From positions 124,001-188,000 of the forward strand of contig CANLQG010000003.1 in the NCBI GenBank assembly GCA_947493195.1: a stretch of DNA of 64,000 bases. The letters run 5' to 3'. Source of the stretch: an uncultured Sphingomonadaceae bacterium. GTDB taxonomy: Bacteria > Pseudomonadota > Alphaproteobacteria > Sphingomonadales > Sphingomonadaceae. Positions 9,383-18,282 of this stretch are shown piece after piece; positions within the stretch are counted from its first letter, which is position 1; each line of letters begins with the position of its first letter. A model generated the notes under the pieces. It worked only from the letters and a program-made list of their open reading frames with translations. It was not told where the DNA came from and did no database searches. Made by a program: the position numbers and the translations under genes.

Positions 9383-10132
9383 ATGTCCAAGGAAGAACGC
9401 CCCGAGGGTGATCGCATCGCCAAATTGCTCGCCCGCGCTGGTGTCGCCAGTCGCCGCGAGATCGAACGCATGATCGATGATCGAAGGATCAAGATCGGAG
9501 ACGAGTTCGTCACCACGCCCGCCACGTTCCTCACCTCGCTACGCGGAGTGACGGTGGACGGGAAGCCGGTGGCCAAGCCCGAACGAACGCGCCTGTTCGC
9601 TTTTCACAAGCCGACCGGGCTGTTGACGGCGGAGCGCGATTTCTCCGGCCGCCCCACGATCTATACCGCGCTGCGCAACGCGCTGCCCAAGGATACGCCG
9701 CGGCTGATGCCTATCGGGCGGCTGGACATGAACACCGAAGGGTTGCTGCTGCTCACCAATGACGGCGAGTTCAAGCGGCTGCTCGAATTGCCCGCCACCG
9801 AAGTCTCGCGCACCTACAGGGCGCGCACTTTCGGCGATGTGTCGCAGGAACAGCTCGAATCGCTTATGGACGGCATCGAGATCGAGGGGATGCGCTATGC
9901 CCCCATCGATGCCAATCTGGAGCGGCGCACGGGCCGCAACCAGTGGATCGAACTGTCGCTGGCTGAAGGCAAGAACCGGGAAGTGCGCCGCGTGCTGGAA
10001 CACCTCGGGCTGGAAGTCAGCCGCCTGATCCGCACCGCCTATGGTCCGTTCGGCCTGGCAGACCTGCCCCGCGGCGCGGCGCAGGAAATCCGCAAGGAAG
10101 ATATCGAGCGGTTCCGGAGCAGCCTCAAGTGA
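9383..10132 (+). CDS. RluB/RsuA-family rRNA pseudouridine synthase
   Basis: A 249-residue protein with an N-terminal S4 RNA-binding domain (ARAGVASRREIERMI, about residues 17-31). The catalytic domain follows, with the RsuA-family motif GRLDMNTEGLLLLTNDG and catalytic Asp D115. The length and S4 domain fit RluB (23S rRNA U2605) better than RsuA, but the exact target is inferred. The last codons overlap the rsmD start (GTGA), giving a coupled pair of rRNA-modifying enzymes. Confidence 0.9.
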   Translation: MSKEERPEGDRIAKLLARAGVASRREIERMIDDRRIKIGDEFVTTPATFLTSLRGVTVDGKPVAKPERTRLFAFHKPTGLLTAERDFSGRPTIYTALRNALPKDTPRLMPIGRLDMNTEGLLLLTNDGEFKRLLELPATEVSRTYRARTFGDVSQEQLESLMDGIEIEGMRYAPIDANLERRTGRNQWIELSLAEGKNREVRRVLEHLGLEVSRLIRTAYGPFGLADLPRGAAQEIRKEDIERFRSSLK

Positions 10133-10683
10133 GGATCATCGCAGGCGACTGGAAGCGCCGACAGCTTCGCGCACCCGCGGGCGAAGCCACGCGCCCCACG
10201 GCAGATCGCACGCGCGAAACGCTGTTCTCGATGCTGGTGAGCCGCCTCGGCTCTTTCGAGGGACTTTCCGTGGCAGACCTGTTCGCAGGGTCTGGCGCAT
10301 TGGGTCTTGAGGCGCTTTCACGGGGGGCGGACAATTGCCTGTTCATCGAACAGGACGCTGCCGCAATCCGCTGTATCCGCCAGAACATTGCAGCGCTGCG
10401 GGCGCAGCAGCAGTGCGAAGTGATCGCGGGATCGGTGATGAGCCTGGGTGCCGCCAAAACTGCAAGAGACTTGGTATTGCTCGATCCGCCCTATGGCACC
10501 AATGCAGGCGCGGTTGCGATAGATCGCCTGACCCGGCTGGGCTGGATCGGCCCTGCGACATGGGTCGCCCTGGAAGTCGGTGCCAAGGAAGACGTGAAGA
10601 TCAAGGCGCTGGAAGTGGATACCGAGCGCAAGGTTGGCCCGGCGAAGCTGGTGCTGCTGCGCTGGTCCGACACTGCGGCCTGA
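10129..10683 (+). CDS. rsmD: 16S rRNA (guanine966-N2)-methyltransferase
   Basis: This 184-residue Rossmann methyltransferase modifies G966 of 16S rRNA. The N-terminal RIIAGDWKRRQL and RPTADRTRETLF segments are typical of RsmD. The SAM loop DLFAGSGALGLEAL begins near residue 50 and the catalytic DPPY is at 119-122. Translation starts at a GTG overlapping the stop of the pseudouridine synthase. Confidence 0.95.
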   Translation: MRIIAGDWKRRQLRAPAGEATRPTADRTRETLFSMLVSRLGSFEGLSVADLFAGSGALGLEALSRGADNCLFIEQDAAAIRCIRQNIAALRAQQQCEVIAGSVMSLGAAKTARDLVLLDPPYGTNAGAVAIDRLTRLGWIGPATWVALEVGAKEDVKIKALEVDTERKVGPAKLVLLRWSDTAA

Positions 10684-10700
10684 CGAGGACGAACAAGGCA

Positions 10701-10730
10701 GAAGGCCGCCTGCATTCGCAAACGGCCTTC
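10701..10730. terminator. hairpin after rsmD
   Basis: GAAGGCCG (10701-10708) and CGGCCTTC (10723-10730) form an 8-bp stem with a 14-base loop between two converging genes. No T-run follows on either strand, so it may be a weak bidirectional terminator or a 3'-end stabiliser. Confidence 0.4.
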
Positions 10731-10754
10731 GGCGTTGGTCAATCGTGCAGCCGC

Positions 10755-11342
10755 TTAGGAGCGGTCACCCGGCCAATATTCGAGCGGGCGATCGACACCT
10801 GGCCCACGACGTCCGGTGGCCCATGCGTTGATGCAATTGTCATCCGCATCGCTCTCGCAAACCGGATACTCACCCTGGTGCGGCGCCGGAATGTTTTGCA
10901 CCACCGCGTTGCTGACGAAGCGCATGCTCCCATTCGAATTCGAACTCATCGCGCTATTGCTACTCGCCTGCTGGCTGGCAGGCATGGTGCCTTCCATCTG
11001 CGCGACCTGCGTCAGGATGGAATTCCAGGCAGCAGAGCGCTGTTCAGCGGGAATCTGATAGACCTGCGAGCGCTGGTTATCATTCAGATACCACCAGGCT
11101 TCCTGCTGGTCGTCATTCAACGTCCAGTAATAGGTACGCAGATTGTCGTTCCAGCTGAAATACGTAGTCTTCTGTTCCATTTCATAGCTGTCGAACTCGG
11201 CCTGATCGGCGGCATCGAGTTCGTCATACATCATTTGCTGAGCAGCGGTCATTTCCATATGATCACCGTTATGATGATCGGCCAGGGCAGGCACGGAAAT
11301 CATCGAAAGCGCCGTCGCGGCGCCAAGAATTACTTTGTTCAT
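10755..11342 (-). CDS. secreted protein of unknown function, probable stress regulon member
   Basis: A 195-residue exported protein: a signal peptide ends at PALA (residue 22), followed by an HHNGDH metal-ligand-like patch and an acidic helical region. Next comes an aromatic-rich middle (FSWNDNLRTYYWTLNDDQQ, then WWYLND) and a serine/asparagine-rich low-complexity stretch. I do not recognise a named family, though the repeated short helices with Trp-x-x-Leu-Asn-Asp recall sphingomonad secreted proteins. The ATG at 11342 has AGGAG seven bases upstream; a TTG lies directly before it. An EcfG-type promoter sits 45 bases upstream. Confidence 0.7.
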   Translation of the reverse strand: MNKVILGAATALSMISVPALADHHNGDHMEMTAAQQMMYDELDAADQAEFDSYEMEQKTTYFSWNDNLRTYYWTLNDDQQEAWWYLNDNQRSQVYQIPAEQRSAAWNSILTQVAQMEGTMPASQQASSNSAMSSNSNGSMRFVSNAVVQNIPAPHQGEYPVCESDADDNCINAWATGRRGPGVDRPLEYWPGDRS

Positions 11343-11386
11343 CAAGTGTCTCCTGTATCGGTTCGCGTCGTTATTATTGCATTTAG

Positions 11387-11412
11387 AACGACGTTATCTT
11401 GATCACTGTTCC
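11387..11412 (-). promoter_or_regulatory. EcfG-type general-stress promoter
   Basis: On the minus strand the sequence reads GGAAC, 17 bases, CGTT, an exact match to the consensus for the alphaproteobacterial general-stress sigma factor EcfG (GGAAC-N16/17-CGTT). It would give a leader of about 35 bases for the secreted protein gene starting at 11342. Confidence 0.65.
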
Positions 11413-11481
11413 GAAAAAGTAGGGTTCCCCGGTTCGTCGCTGGCCTTGCACGGCGCGGCTGTGTTCCCTAGTTGTTCACAG

Positions 11482-13791
11482 GTGACCCAGCCCCCTTCCG
11501 ATACCGATTCCGTTCCGGCTACCGCCGCGCCCGAATGGCTTGCCCATCTCAACGCGCCGCAGCGCGATGCCGTACTGACGACGGAAGGACCGGTGCTGAT
11601 GCTGGCGGGAGCGGGCACGGGAAAAACCGCCGCCCTCACCCACCGTCTCGCCCATATCGTGCGAGAGCGACTGGCATGGCCGAGCGAGATCCTGTGCGTC
11701 ACCTTTACCAACAAGGCCGCGCGGGAAATGCGCGAACGCGTTTCCACGCTGACCAACGGCGCGCTGGAAGGCATGCCTTGGCTCGGCACTTTCCACTCGA
11801 TCTGCGCCAAGATGCTGCGTCGCCATGCAGAGCTGGTCGGGCTGGAAAGCAACTTCACCATTATCGATACCGATGACCAGCTGCGCCTCCTGAAGACGCT
11901 GATCCGGGAAAACGATATCGACGAAAAGCGCTGGCCGCCGCGGCAGCTCGCCGGATTGATCGATAGCTGGAAGAACCGCGGCCTCAATCCGGATGACCTG
12001 ACGGCGGTCGACAACGAAAGCTATGCCAACGGCAAGGGTGCGGAGATCTACCGTATCTACCAGGAACGGCTGAAGAGCCTTAATGCCTGCGACTTCGGCG
12101 ACCTGCTGTTGCACATGCTCAACATTTTCCGCCGCCATACGGACGTGCTGAAAAACTACCAGCAACGCTATAAGTACATCCTCGTCGACGAATACCAGGA
12201 CACCAACGCCGTGCAGTACCTGTGGCTGCGGCTGATGGCGCAGGAGCGCAAGAACATCTGCGTGGTGGGCGACGATGACCAGTCGATCTATTCCTGGCGC
12301 GGTGCTGAAGTTGCCAATATCCTACGGTTCGAGAAGGATTTCCCCGGCGCGAAGGTGGTAAAACTGGAGCAGAACTATCGCTCCACTCCGCAAATCCTTG
12401 CTGCTGCCAGCGGACTGATCGAGGCAAACAGCCAGCGCCTTGGAAAGACGCTTTGGACGCAGCTGCCGGAAGGCCAGAAGGTGCGGGTCATCGGAGTATG
12501 GGACGCGCCGGAGGAGGCGCGCCGCGTAGGGGAGGAGCTGGAACGGCTGGAGCGCGAAGGACTGAGCCTCGAACAGGCCGCCATCCTGGTGCGTGCGCAG
12601 TACCAGACCCGTGAATTCGAAGATCGATTCATCCAGATCGGCCTTTCCTACCGCATCATCGGCGGCTTCCGGTTCTATGAACGTGCTGAAATCCGTGACG
12701 CACTGGCCTACCTGCGTGTCATCGCCCAGCCCGCCGACGATCTGGCGTTCGAGCGGATCTACAACCAGCCCAAGCGCGGCCTTGGCGCCAAGACGCTGGA
12801 GAAGATGTACCAGCATGCACGCCGGACGCAGCAGCCGCTGGCGGCCGCCGCCCTGGAACTCGCCGACAGCGACGAACTGCCCGCCCGCGCCCGCAACACC
12901 ATTGCTGCGCTGATGGGCGATTTCCTGCGCTGGCGCGAGATGAGCGAGGCCGTCAGCCCTTCCGAACTGATGCGTGCGGTGCTGGAAGAGAGCGGCTACG
13001 ACGCCATGCTCAAGGCCGACCGCTCAACCGAAAGCACCGGGCGGGCGGAAAACCTGATCGAACTCGCCCGCGCGATGGAGGAATACGAGACGCTGGGCGA
13101 CTTCCTCGAACACGTCGGACTGGTGATGGACAATGATGCCAACGAAGACGAGGAAAAGGTCACCATCATGACCATGCACGCCGCCAAGGGACTGGAATTC
13201 GACCATGTCTTCCTGCCCGGCTGGGAAGAAGGCGTGTTTCCCTCGCAGCGCTCGCTAGACGAGGGCGGGCTGGCCTCGCTGGAAGAGGAACGCCGTCTTG
13301 CCTACGTCGCCATCACGCGGGCGAAGCGACGCTGCACGATCCTCCACGCAGCCAACCGGCGCATCTATGGACAGTGGACCAGCAGCATTCCCAGCCGCTT
13401 CGTCGAGGAACTGCCGGAAGAGCACACCGAAAGCGAAACCACGATGACCGGTGGCAAGTCTCTGTGGCAAGCCAACTGGAGCGAGAGCGAGGATCCCTTC
13501 GCCCATCTTTCCAGCAGCAGGCCCGATCGTTCCAATGCTCGCGGACCAGGCTGGCAGCGAGCGCTTGCGACGGGTTACGAGACCCGGCCTGCCCGCCTGA
13601 AGGAACCGGGCCGCAGCGCGGCGAGCTTCGCCGCGAAGCCCCGCGACGACGTGGAGATTGGCGCACGCGTGTTCCACGAGAAGTTCGGTTACGGTGAGGT
13701 GATCGGGCAGGAAGGCAACAAGCTGGAAATCGATTTCGAGAAGGCAGGCACCAAGCGGGTCATCGACAGCTTCGTTTCCTTGGCGAACTAG
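11482..13791 (+). CDS. UvrD/PcrA-type superfamily 1 DNA helicase
   Basis: A 769-residue SF1A helicase that unwinds DNA 3' to 5' in repair and replication. Motif I GAGTGKT is near residue 43, motif Ia TFTNKAAREM, motif II VDEYQDTN, motif III GDDDQSIYSWRGA, motif IV EQNYRS, motif V TMHAAKGLEFDHVFLPG and motif VI VAITRAKRR. A Tudor-like C-terminal segment with FGYGEVIGQEGNKLEIDFE fits the RNA-polymerase-binding tail of UvrD/PcrA. No ATG is near the N-terminus; GTG at 11482 is chosen, with GTG at 11461 also possible. Confidence 0.95.
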   Translation: MTQPPSDTDSVPATAAPEWLAHLNAPQRDAVLTTEGPVLMLAGAGTGKTAALTHRLAHIVRERLAWPSEILCVTFTNKAAREMRERVSTLTNGALEGMPWLGTFHSICAKMLRRHAELVGLESNFTIIDTDDQLRLLKTLIRENDIDEKRWPPRQLAGLIDSWKNRGLNPDDLTAVDNESYANGKGAEIYRIYQERLKSLNACDFGDLLLHMLNIFRRHTDVLKNYQQRYKYILVDEYQDTNAVQYLWLRLMAQERKNICVVGDDDQSIYSWRGAEVANILRFEKDFPGAKVVKLEQNYRSTPQILAAASGLIEANSQRLGKTLWTQLPEGQKVRVIGVWDAPEEARRVGEELERLEREGLSLEQAAILVRAQYQTREFEDRFIQIGLSYRIIGGFRFYERAEIRDALAYLRVIAQPADDLAFERIYNQPKRGLGAKTLEKMYQHARRTQQPLAAAALELADSDELPARARNTIAALMGDFLRWREMSEAVSPSELMRAVLEESGYDAMLKADRSTESTGRAENLIELARAMEEYETLGDFLEHVGLVMDNDANEDEEKVTIMTMHAAKGLEFDHVFLPGWEEGVFPSQRSLDEGGLASLEEERRLAYVAITRAKRRCTILHAANRRIYGQWTSSIPSRFVEELPEEHTESETTMTGGKSLWQANWSESEDPFAHLSSSRPDRSNARGPGWQRALATGYETRPARLKEPGRSAASFAAKPRDDVEIGARVFHEKFGYGEVIGQEGNKLEIDFEKAGTKRVIDSFVSLAN

Positions 13792-13901
13792 ATCGTTCCC
13801 AAGGCCATCCATCTCCGCCATAAAGATGCGGACGAGTATAAATTTGTTATAGAGGCCTGCATTCTCGTGGTTAGATTGCGCTCGGCTGGGCCGAACGGGG
13901 C

Positions 13902-14702
13902 TTGGCTAACCTTGGACGGGGCGGAAAATTGAAACAGCAAGATCGCGATCCACTCGATTCGGCTGGCAGGGGCAGCCTGCCGGACATCTGGAAATTCCTG
14001 GCCTCAGTCCGCACACGTTTCGCGCTTTCCGAAACCGAGGCCGGACTGCTCAAGGATGCCATGTGCGAAACCGCGGTGTTTGCGCCGGGCGAATACCTGG
14101 TGCGCGAGGGAGAGCGGATTCACCATTCCTCGCTCATTCTCGAAGGGTTCGCCTGCCGCTGCAAGGACAGCCAGGATGGCGAGCGGCAGATAATGGAAAT
14201 CCAGATCCCCGGCGATTTCGTGGATCTGCATTCCTATCCGCTTGAAGTGTTGGACCATGGTATCTGCGCAATGTCCGAATGCCGCATCGTCAAGTTCATG
14301 CACGCGGATATTTCGCGGCTGATTGACGAAAGCCCTAGGCTTGCCCGGATCCTGTGGTTCGCCACCATGGTGGACGCTTCGATCCATCGCGAATGGATCA
14401 TGAATATCGGCTCCCGTTCGGGCAAGGCGCGCATCGCCCACCTGTTCTGCGAACTTTACAGCCGGTGCGAAGTAGTAGGGATGACCACCGACCACACCTA
14501 TTGGCTGCCGCTGACCCAGACGCAGATTGGCGAGTGCCTTGGCTTCACGCAGATGCACGTGAACCGGATGCTGAAGGAATTGCGCGAAATGAACCTCGTC
14601 ACCTTCCAGACGCAGCGGGTACAGATCCATGACTGGGATGGCCTGTGCGAACTGGCCGAGTTCGACCCGGCCTATCTCTACCTCACCAAACGCGAAGCCT
14701 GA
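13902..14702 (+). CDS. Crp/Fnr-family transcription regulator
   Basis: A protein of up to 266 residues with a cyclic-nucleotide-like sensor domain (FAPGEYLVREGERIHH and the IPGDFVDLHS core). It is followed by a long dimer helix and a winged helix-turn-helix whose recognition region reads TQTQIGECLGFTQMHVNRML. No Fnr-type cysteine cluster is seen at the N-terminus, so oxygen sensing through iron-sulfur is unlikely. The first ATG is inside the sensor domain, so translation must start at TTG 13902 or TTG 13929. The target genes are not evident from the neighbours. Confidence 0.88.
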   Translation: MANLGRGGKLKQQDRDPLDSAGRGSLPDIWKFLASVRTRFALSETEAGLLKDAMCETAVFAPGEYLVREGERIHHSSLILEGFACRCKDSQDGERQIMEIQIPGDFVDLHSYPLEVLDHGICAMSECRIVKFMHADISRLIDESPRLARILWFATMVDASIHREWIMNIGSRSGKARIAHLFCELYSRCEVVGMTTDHTYWLPLTQTQIGECLGFTQMHVNRMLKELREMNLVTFQTQRVQIHDWDGLCELAEFDPAYLYLTKREA

Positions 14703-14719
14703 CCCGGCCCGTAATTCGC

Positions 14720-14968
14720 CTACAATTTATAGGTCGGCTTGAGCGACCACGACTTGTCGGCATGGATGCGCAGTTCGTAATCGCGGCCGCGCCAGCAACG
14801 CAGTTCTACGTCGCCCGCACCGAAATGACGATGGGCGATGCCGACGGCTTCCACGATGTCTGCGGCCTCGCAGACAATCTCCTCGTCGGAAGTGGAACCG
14901 GCTCGCCTGCCGCGAAGACAAAAGCTTGCACCGCGGGGCTTGCCGCTTGTGCGGTCTCCGTCAGTCAT
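14720..14968 (-). CDS. small hypothetical protein
   Basis: An 82-residue soluble protein starting at an ATG with a GGGG-rich site seven bases upstream. The first 25 residues are basic and polar; the rest looks like a small alpha/beta fold (IVEAVGIAHRHFG, then VELRCWRGRDYELRI). It converges with the Crp/Fnr gene with only 17 bases between. I do not recognise a family. Codon-position GC and the ribosome site favour a real gene over chance. Confidence 0.5.
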   Translation of the reverse strand: MTDGDRTSGKPRGASFCLRGRRAGSTSDEEIVCEAADIVEAVGIAHRHFGAGDVELRCWRGRDYELRIHADKSWSLKPTYKL

Positions 14969-15066
14969 GTGCGCCCCCTGTTCCGTCCGTAGAGGCACCG
15001 ACCTCTGCGCGCAGCAATGCCAAACATGGGCCGTCAGGGGCGACAACATAAGTCTATAGGCTAAAA

Positions 15067-15123
15067 CCAGACCAAGGGTTGCCGAGGTTGCCCGGTCATC
15101 ATGCGCGCTTCCCCTTGGTCCGG
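15067..15123. repeat. inverted repeat upstream of the DMT transporter
   Basis: GACCAAGGG (15070-15078) pairs exactly with CCCTTGGTC (15112-15120), and the stem continues across one mismatch with two further pairs. The 33-base loop includes a GC-rich segment. It lies 22 bases before the transporter ATG and could be a leader structure or an operator. Confidence 0.4.
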
Positions 15124-15144
15124 ACGACCTGCTAACGGCCCATC

Positions 15145-16032
15145 ATGCCCCTGCGCGATATCGCCTTACTGGTTGTTCTGTGCCTGATCTGGGCCGCCAA
15201 CGTCCTGGTCAGCCGGGAGGTGGTGACCGATCTTGCCGTGCCGCCGCTTTGGTACGCCGCCCTGCGTTCGGTCGTGGTCATGGCCGCTCTCGCACCCTGG
15301 CTGAAATGGCCGGGCCGCGACTGGTGGCGGGTCGCGCTGGTGACCACAGCGGTAAGCGGCGGCGGTTTCGCCCTGCTGTTCGTCGGCCTGCAGGATGCAA
15401 CCGCCTCCGCATCTGCCATCGTCCAGCTTTCCGGCGCGCCGATGACGGTGCTACTGGCGATGATGATCCTGAAGGAGCAGGTGCGCTGGCGGCGCGGTAT
15501 CGGGATTGCCATGGCGCTGGGCGGCGTAGCGCTTGCGGTCGCTTCCCCGTCGGGCTGGGAGAACTCGGCTGGCCTACTGTTCGTATTTGCGGGCGCGCTT
15601 GTGGGTGCGTTGGGGTCCGTCTACCTCAAGACAATCGAGCTGTCCGCACTGCGGATGATGGCGTGGGCCGGCTTTTTCTCTACCGCGCTGTTGCTACCAC
15701 TGAGTTTTGCGCTGGAGACCGGCCAGGTTGCCGCGTCCCTCGCCGCCCCTTGGGAATTGCTCGGCGCGCTGGCCTTTTCAGGGCTGGTCGTCTCGGTTTT
15801 CGCCCACACCGCCTACTTCCGCATTTTGCAGAAGAACGAGGCAGGCGTGGTCGCACCGATTACCCTGCTGACGCCGGTCTTCACCATTCTGATGGGTGCG
15901 ACGCTGGCAAACGAGCCGGTGGGCGCGGTAATGCTGGCTGGTGCGGCCCTGGCGGTGGCCGGCGTGCTGGTTATCGCGGTGCGTCCCAGCAAGACCATCT
16001 TCAAGGGTCTGCTGGTCAGGCCGCGGCTCTAG
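15145..16032 (+). CDS. EamA/DMT-superfamily transporter
   Basis: A 295-residue membrane protein made of two repeated EamA units, with about ten predicted helices. The first unit spans residues 1-135 (LCLIWAANVLVSREVV, then GFALLFVGLQDATAS) and the second follows (VFAHTAYFRILQKNEAGVVAPITLL). The family exports amino acids, purines or other metabolites; the substrate cannot be told. An inverted repeat lies just upstream. Confidence 0.85.
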   Translation: MPLRDIALLVVLCLIWAANVLVSREVVTDLAVPPLWYAALRSVVVMAALAPWLKWPGRDWWRVALVTTAVSGGGFALLFVGLQDATASASAIVQLSGAPMTVLLAMMILKEQVRWRRGIGIAMALGGVALAVASPSGWENSAGLLFVFAGALVGALGSVYLKTIELSALRMMAWAGFFSTALLLPLSFALETGQVAASLAAPWELLGALAFSGLVVSVFAHTAYFRILQKNEAGVVAPITLLTPVFTILMGATLANEPVGAVMLAGAALAVAGVLVIAVRPSKTIFKGLLVRPRL

Positions 16033-16039
16033 CGTCCGA

Positions 16040-17446
16040 TCAGTTGAACCCTATGCCGAGGAAGTCGGGCTTGGGACCATTCCATTCGCCAGCGGGAACA
16101 GGTTCTTCGTCCTGGTTGCGATGACGCGGCTGGCGGGGCTTTTCTTCCCGCTGCGACCTGCTCTCGCGCTTTTCCTGGCGCGGCTTGGGCGTATCCTGCC
16201 GATCATCGTCGCGGCGCGAGCGAGAGCGCTTCGGCTTCTCGTCGTGTTCCTCGACCACGTTCTCGTCGGGTTCTTCCTGCTTCGGCTTTTCCTGCTTCGG
16301 CTGGGCCTTCGGCAGTTCGACGCGAACGTCCTTCTTGCCGAACACTGGCACCTTGTTTCCGGTTAGCTTCTCGACGTTGTCGATAGCCTCGGCATCTTCG
16401 GGTGCGACGAAGGTGAAAGCGCGGCCCTTGGCCCCGGCACGGCCCGTTCGGCCAATACGGTGAACGTAATCGTCCGGGTGCCACGGCGTGTCGTAGTTGA
16501 ACACGTGGCTCACACCCTTGATGTCCAGCCCACGCGCAGCAACGTCCGAGGCGACAAGGATGTTGATCTCGCCCGACTTGAAGCGGTTCAATTCGGCATT
16601 GCGCTGGTTCTGGTCGATATCGCCGTGAATCTCGCCGCTGGCGAAACCGTTGTTCTGCAGGCTCTTGTTCAGTTCGCGGACCGTCGTCTTGCGGTTGCAG
16701 AAGACAATCGCGGTTTCGATCAGGTCGTTGCGCAGCAGCCAGCGCAGCGTCTCGCCCTTCTCGCGGCTTTTAACCGGGATTTTGAAGGCGGTAATATTCT
16801 CGTTCGTAGAAGCTGCACGCGAGACCTCGATCCGCTTGGGATTGTCGAGGAACTTCTTGGCCAGCTTGGCAATCGGCGGCGGCATGGTGGCGCTGAACAG
16901 CAGCGTCTGGCGTTTCTCTGGAAGCTTGTCGCAGATGAACTCGATATCGGGAATGAAGCCCATGTCGAGCATCCGGTCCGCTTCGTCGATCACCACCAGT
17001 TCGCATGCGTTGAGCATGATCTTGCCGCGTTCGAACAGGTCCATCAGGCGGCCCGGCGTGGCGATGAGGACATCTACCCCGTCGTTCAGCGCCTTAACCT
17101 GGTCACCCATCTGTACGCCGCCGATCAGCAGCGCCATCTTCAGGTCGTTGTTCTTGCCGTACTTCTCGAAATTCTCGGCAACCTGCGCGGCCAGTTCGCG
17201 CGTCGGAGCCAGGATCAGGCTCCGTGGCATCAGCGCGCGGCGGCGGCCATTGGAAAGCACATCGATCATCGGCAGCACGAAACTGGCGGTCTTGCCGGTA
17301 CCGGTCTGTGCGATGCCAAGCACGTCCTTCATCATCAGCACCGCAGGAATTGCTTCCACCTGAATCGGAGTGGGCTCGGTATAACCGGCCGTCTCCACGG
17401 CTTTGAGCAATTCAGGGGAAAGGCCGAGATCGGCGAAAGTGGTCAA
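16040..17446 (-). CDS. DEAD-box RNA helicase, RhlE-like
   Basis: A 468-residue RNA helicase. It has the Q-motif (GYTEPTPIQ, 21-29), motif I AQTGTGKT (46-53), the DEAD box at 154-157, SAT, and motif VI HRIGRTGRAG. After the helicase core (about residue 375) comes a charged, arginine/lysine/glutamate-rich tail, as in RhlE proteins that act in rRNA maturation and cold response. Translation appears to start at TTG (MTTFADLGLS), since no in-frame ATG lies near. Confidence 0.93.
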   Translation of the reverse strand: MTTFADLGLSPELLKAVETAGYTEPTPIQVEAIPAVLMMKDVLGIAQTGTGKTASFVLPMIDVLSNGRRRALMPRSLILAPTRELAAQVAENFEKYGKNNDLKMALLIGGVQMGDQVKALNDGVDVLIATPGRLMDLFERGKIMLNACELVVIDEADRMLDMGFIPDIEFICDKLPEKRQTLLFSATMPPPIAKLAKKFLDNPKRIEVSRAASTNENITAFKIPVKSREKGETLRWLLRNDLIETAIVFCNRKTTVRELNKSLQNNGFASGEIHGDIDQNQRNAELNRFKSGEINILVASDVAARGLDIKGVSHVFNYDTPWHPDDYVHRIGRTGRAGAKGRAFTFVAPEDAEAIDNVEKLTGNKVPVFGKKDVRVELPKAQPKQEKPKQEEPDENVVEEHDEKPKRSRSRRDDDRQDTPKPRQEKRESRSQREEKPRQPRHRNQDEEPVPAGEWNGPKPDFLGIGFN

Positions 17447-17551
17447 TGCGTAAGGTCCGGAAATTAGAGGAGATGCTTGTCATGCAGCACAAGGCATGCG
17501 CCGCGCCCTATGCAGCAGGCACGCAGAAAGTCAAGATTTACGGGTAAATCG

Positions 17552-18133
17552 TTACTGTCCGCTGACAGCCACCAGGCGGCTGAAATCGGTCACTTCGCAG
17601 CTGGCCCCGGCGCGCGATTGCAGCAGGTCGCGCGCAACGCACAGGCGGCCATCCTCGCTTCGCTCGACATAGAACCCGGCATAGAAGGCGCGCGCCACGC
17701 AGCTTTCGCCAAGGCTAGCCGCCAGGATTTGCCGCTGGCGGGTGAACATCAGCAGGCGATTGTCGCTCGTCGGCTGCACGCCGATGATGTCATTCACCTC
17801 CACACAGTCGCCGTGCTCGACTTCAGCAAAGCTCTGGCGCATCGGGCGTCGCGGCAGGTCGGCCATCATCTGCGAACGCGCGCGGGCCGGCGCGGGAGAT
17901 ACCCGCACGATCACCCGCTGCCGGATGCGCACCTGGTTCTGTTGCTGCGCGCGGTGCGCCTCGTCCAGCAGGGTGGTGGGCGAAACCTGCGATGGCCCGA
18001 AGCCCAGCGGTAGGGCGGATCGCGGCCCCGCCAGTGCGCCAACGTCCTGTGCTGCCACGCGCGCCGGCAACTGCGCCGCGACAAGGGGCACAAGCAGAGC
18101 GACAAGCGCGAGGATGGCGACAAGACGTTTCAT
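17552..18133 (-). CDS. secreted protein of unknown function
   Basis: A 193-residue protein with a hydrophobic signal peptide (residues 1-29, cleavage near VAAQ). The mature part has a basic arginine-rich middle and four cysteines in the C-terminal half (C110, C145, C159 and C178 approximately), suggesting periplasmic disulfides. I do not recognise a domain. It stands alone between the RNA helicase and the divergent FAD oxidoreductase. Confidence 0.65.
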   Translation of the reverse strand: MKRLVAILALVALLVPLVAAQLPARVAAQDVGALAGPRSALPLGFGPSQVSPTTLLDEAHRAQQQNQVRIRQRVIVRVSPAPARARSQMMADLPRRPMRQSFAEVEHGDCVEVNDIIGVQPTSDNRLLMFTRQRQILAASLGESCVARAFYAGFYVERSEDGRLCVARDLLQSRAGASCEVTDFSRLVAVSGQ

Positions 18134-18282
18134 GCTGGAATTGGCGTAGGGGACCTGCGTGACGACGATCGGGAACTGGCGGACTACCGTTAGTGCGCTC
18201 GGATAGCATGCGGGATTGAATGACGGCTTAACCCTCTCATCGGCCTTTGCAAGTCAAGCCGGTTGGTGGCAACGAATGGTCG

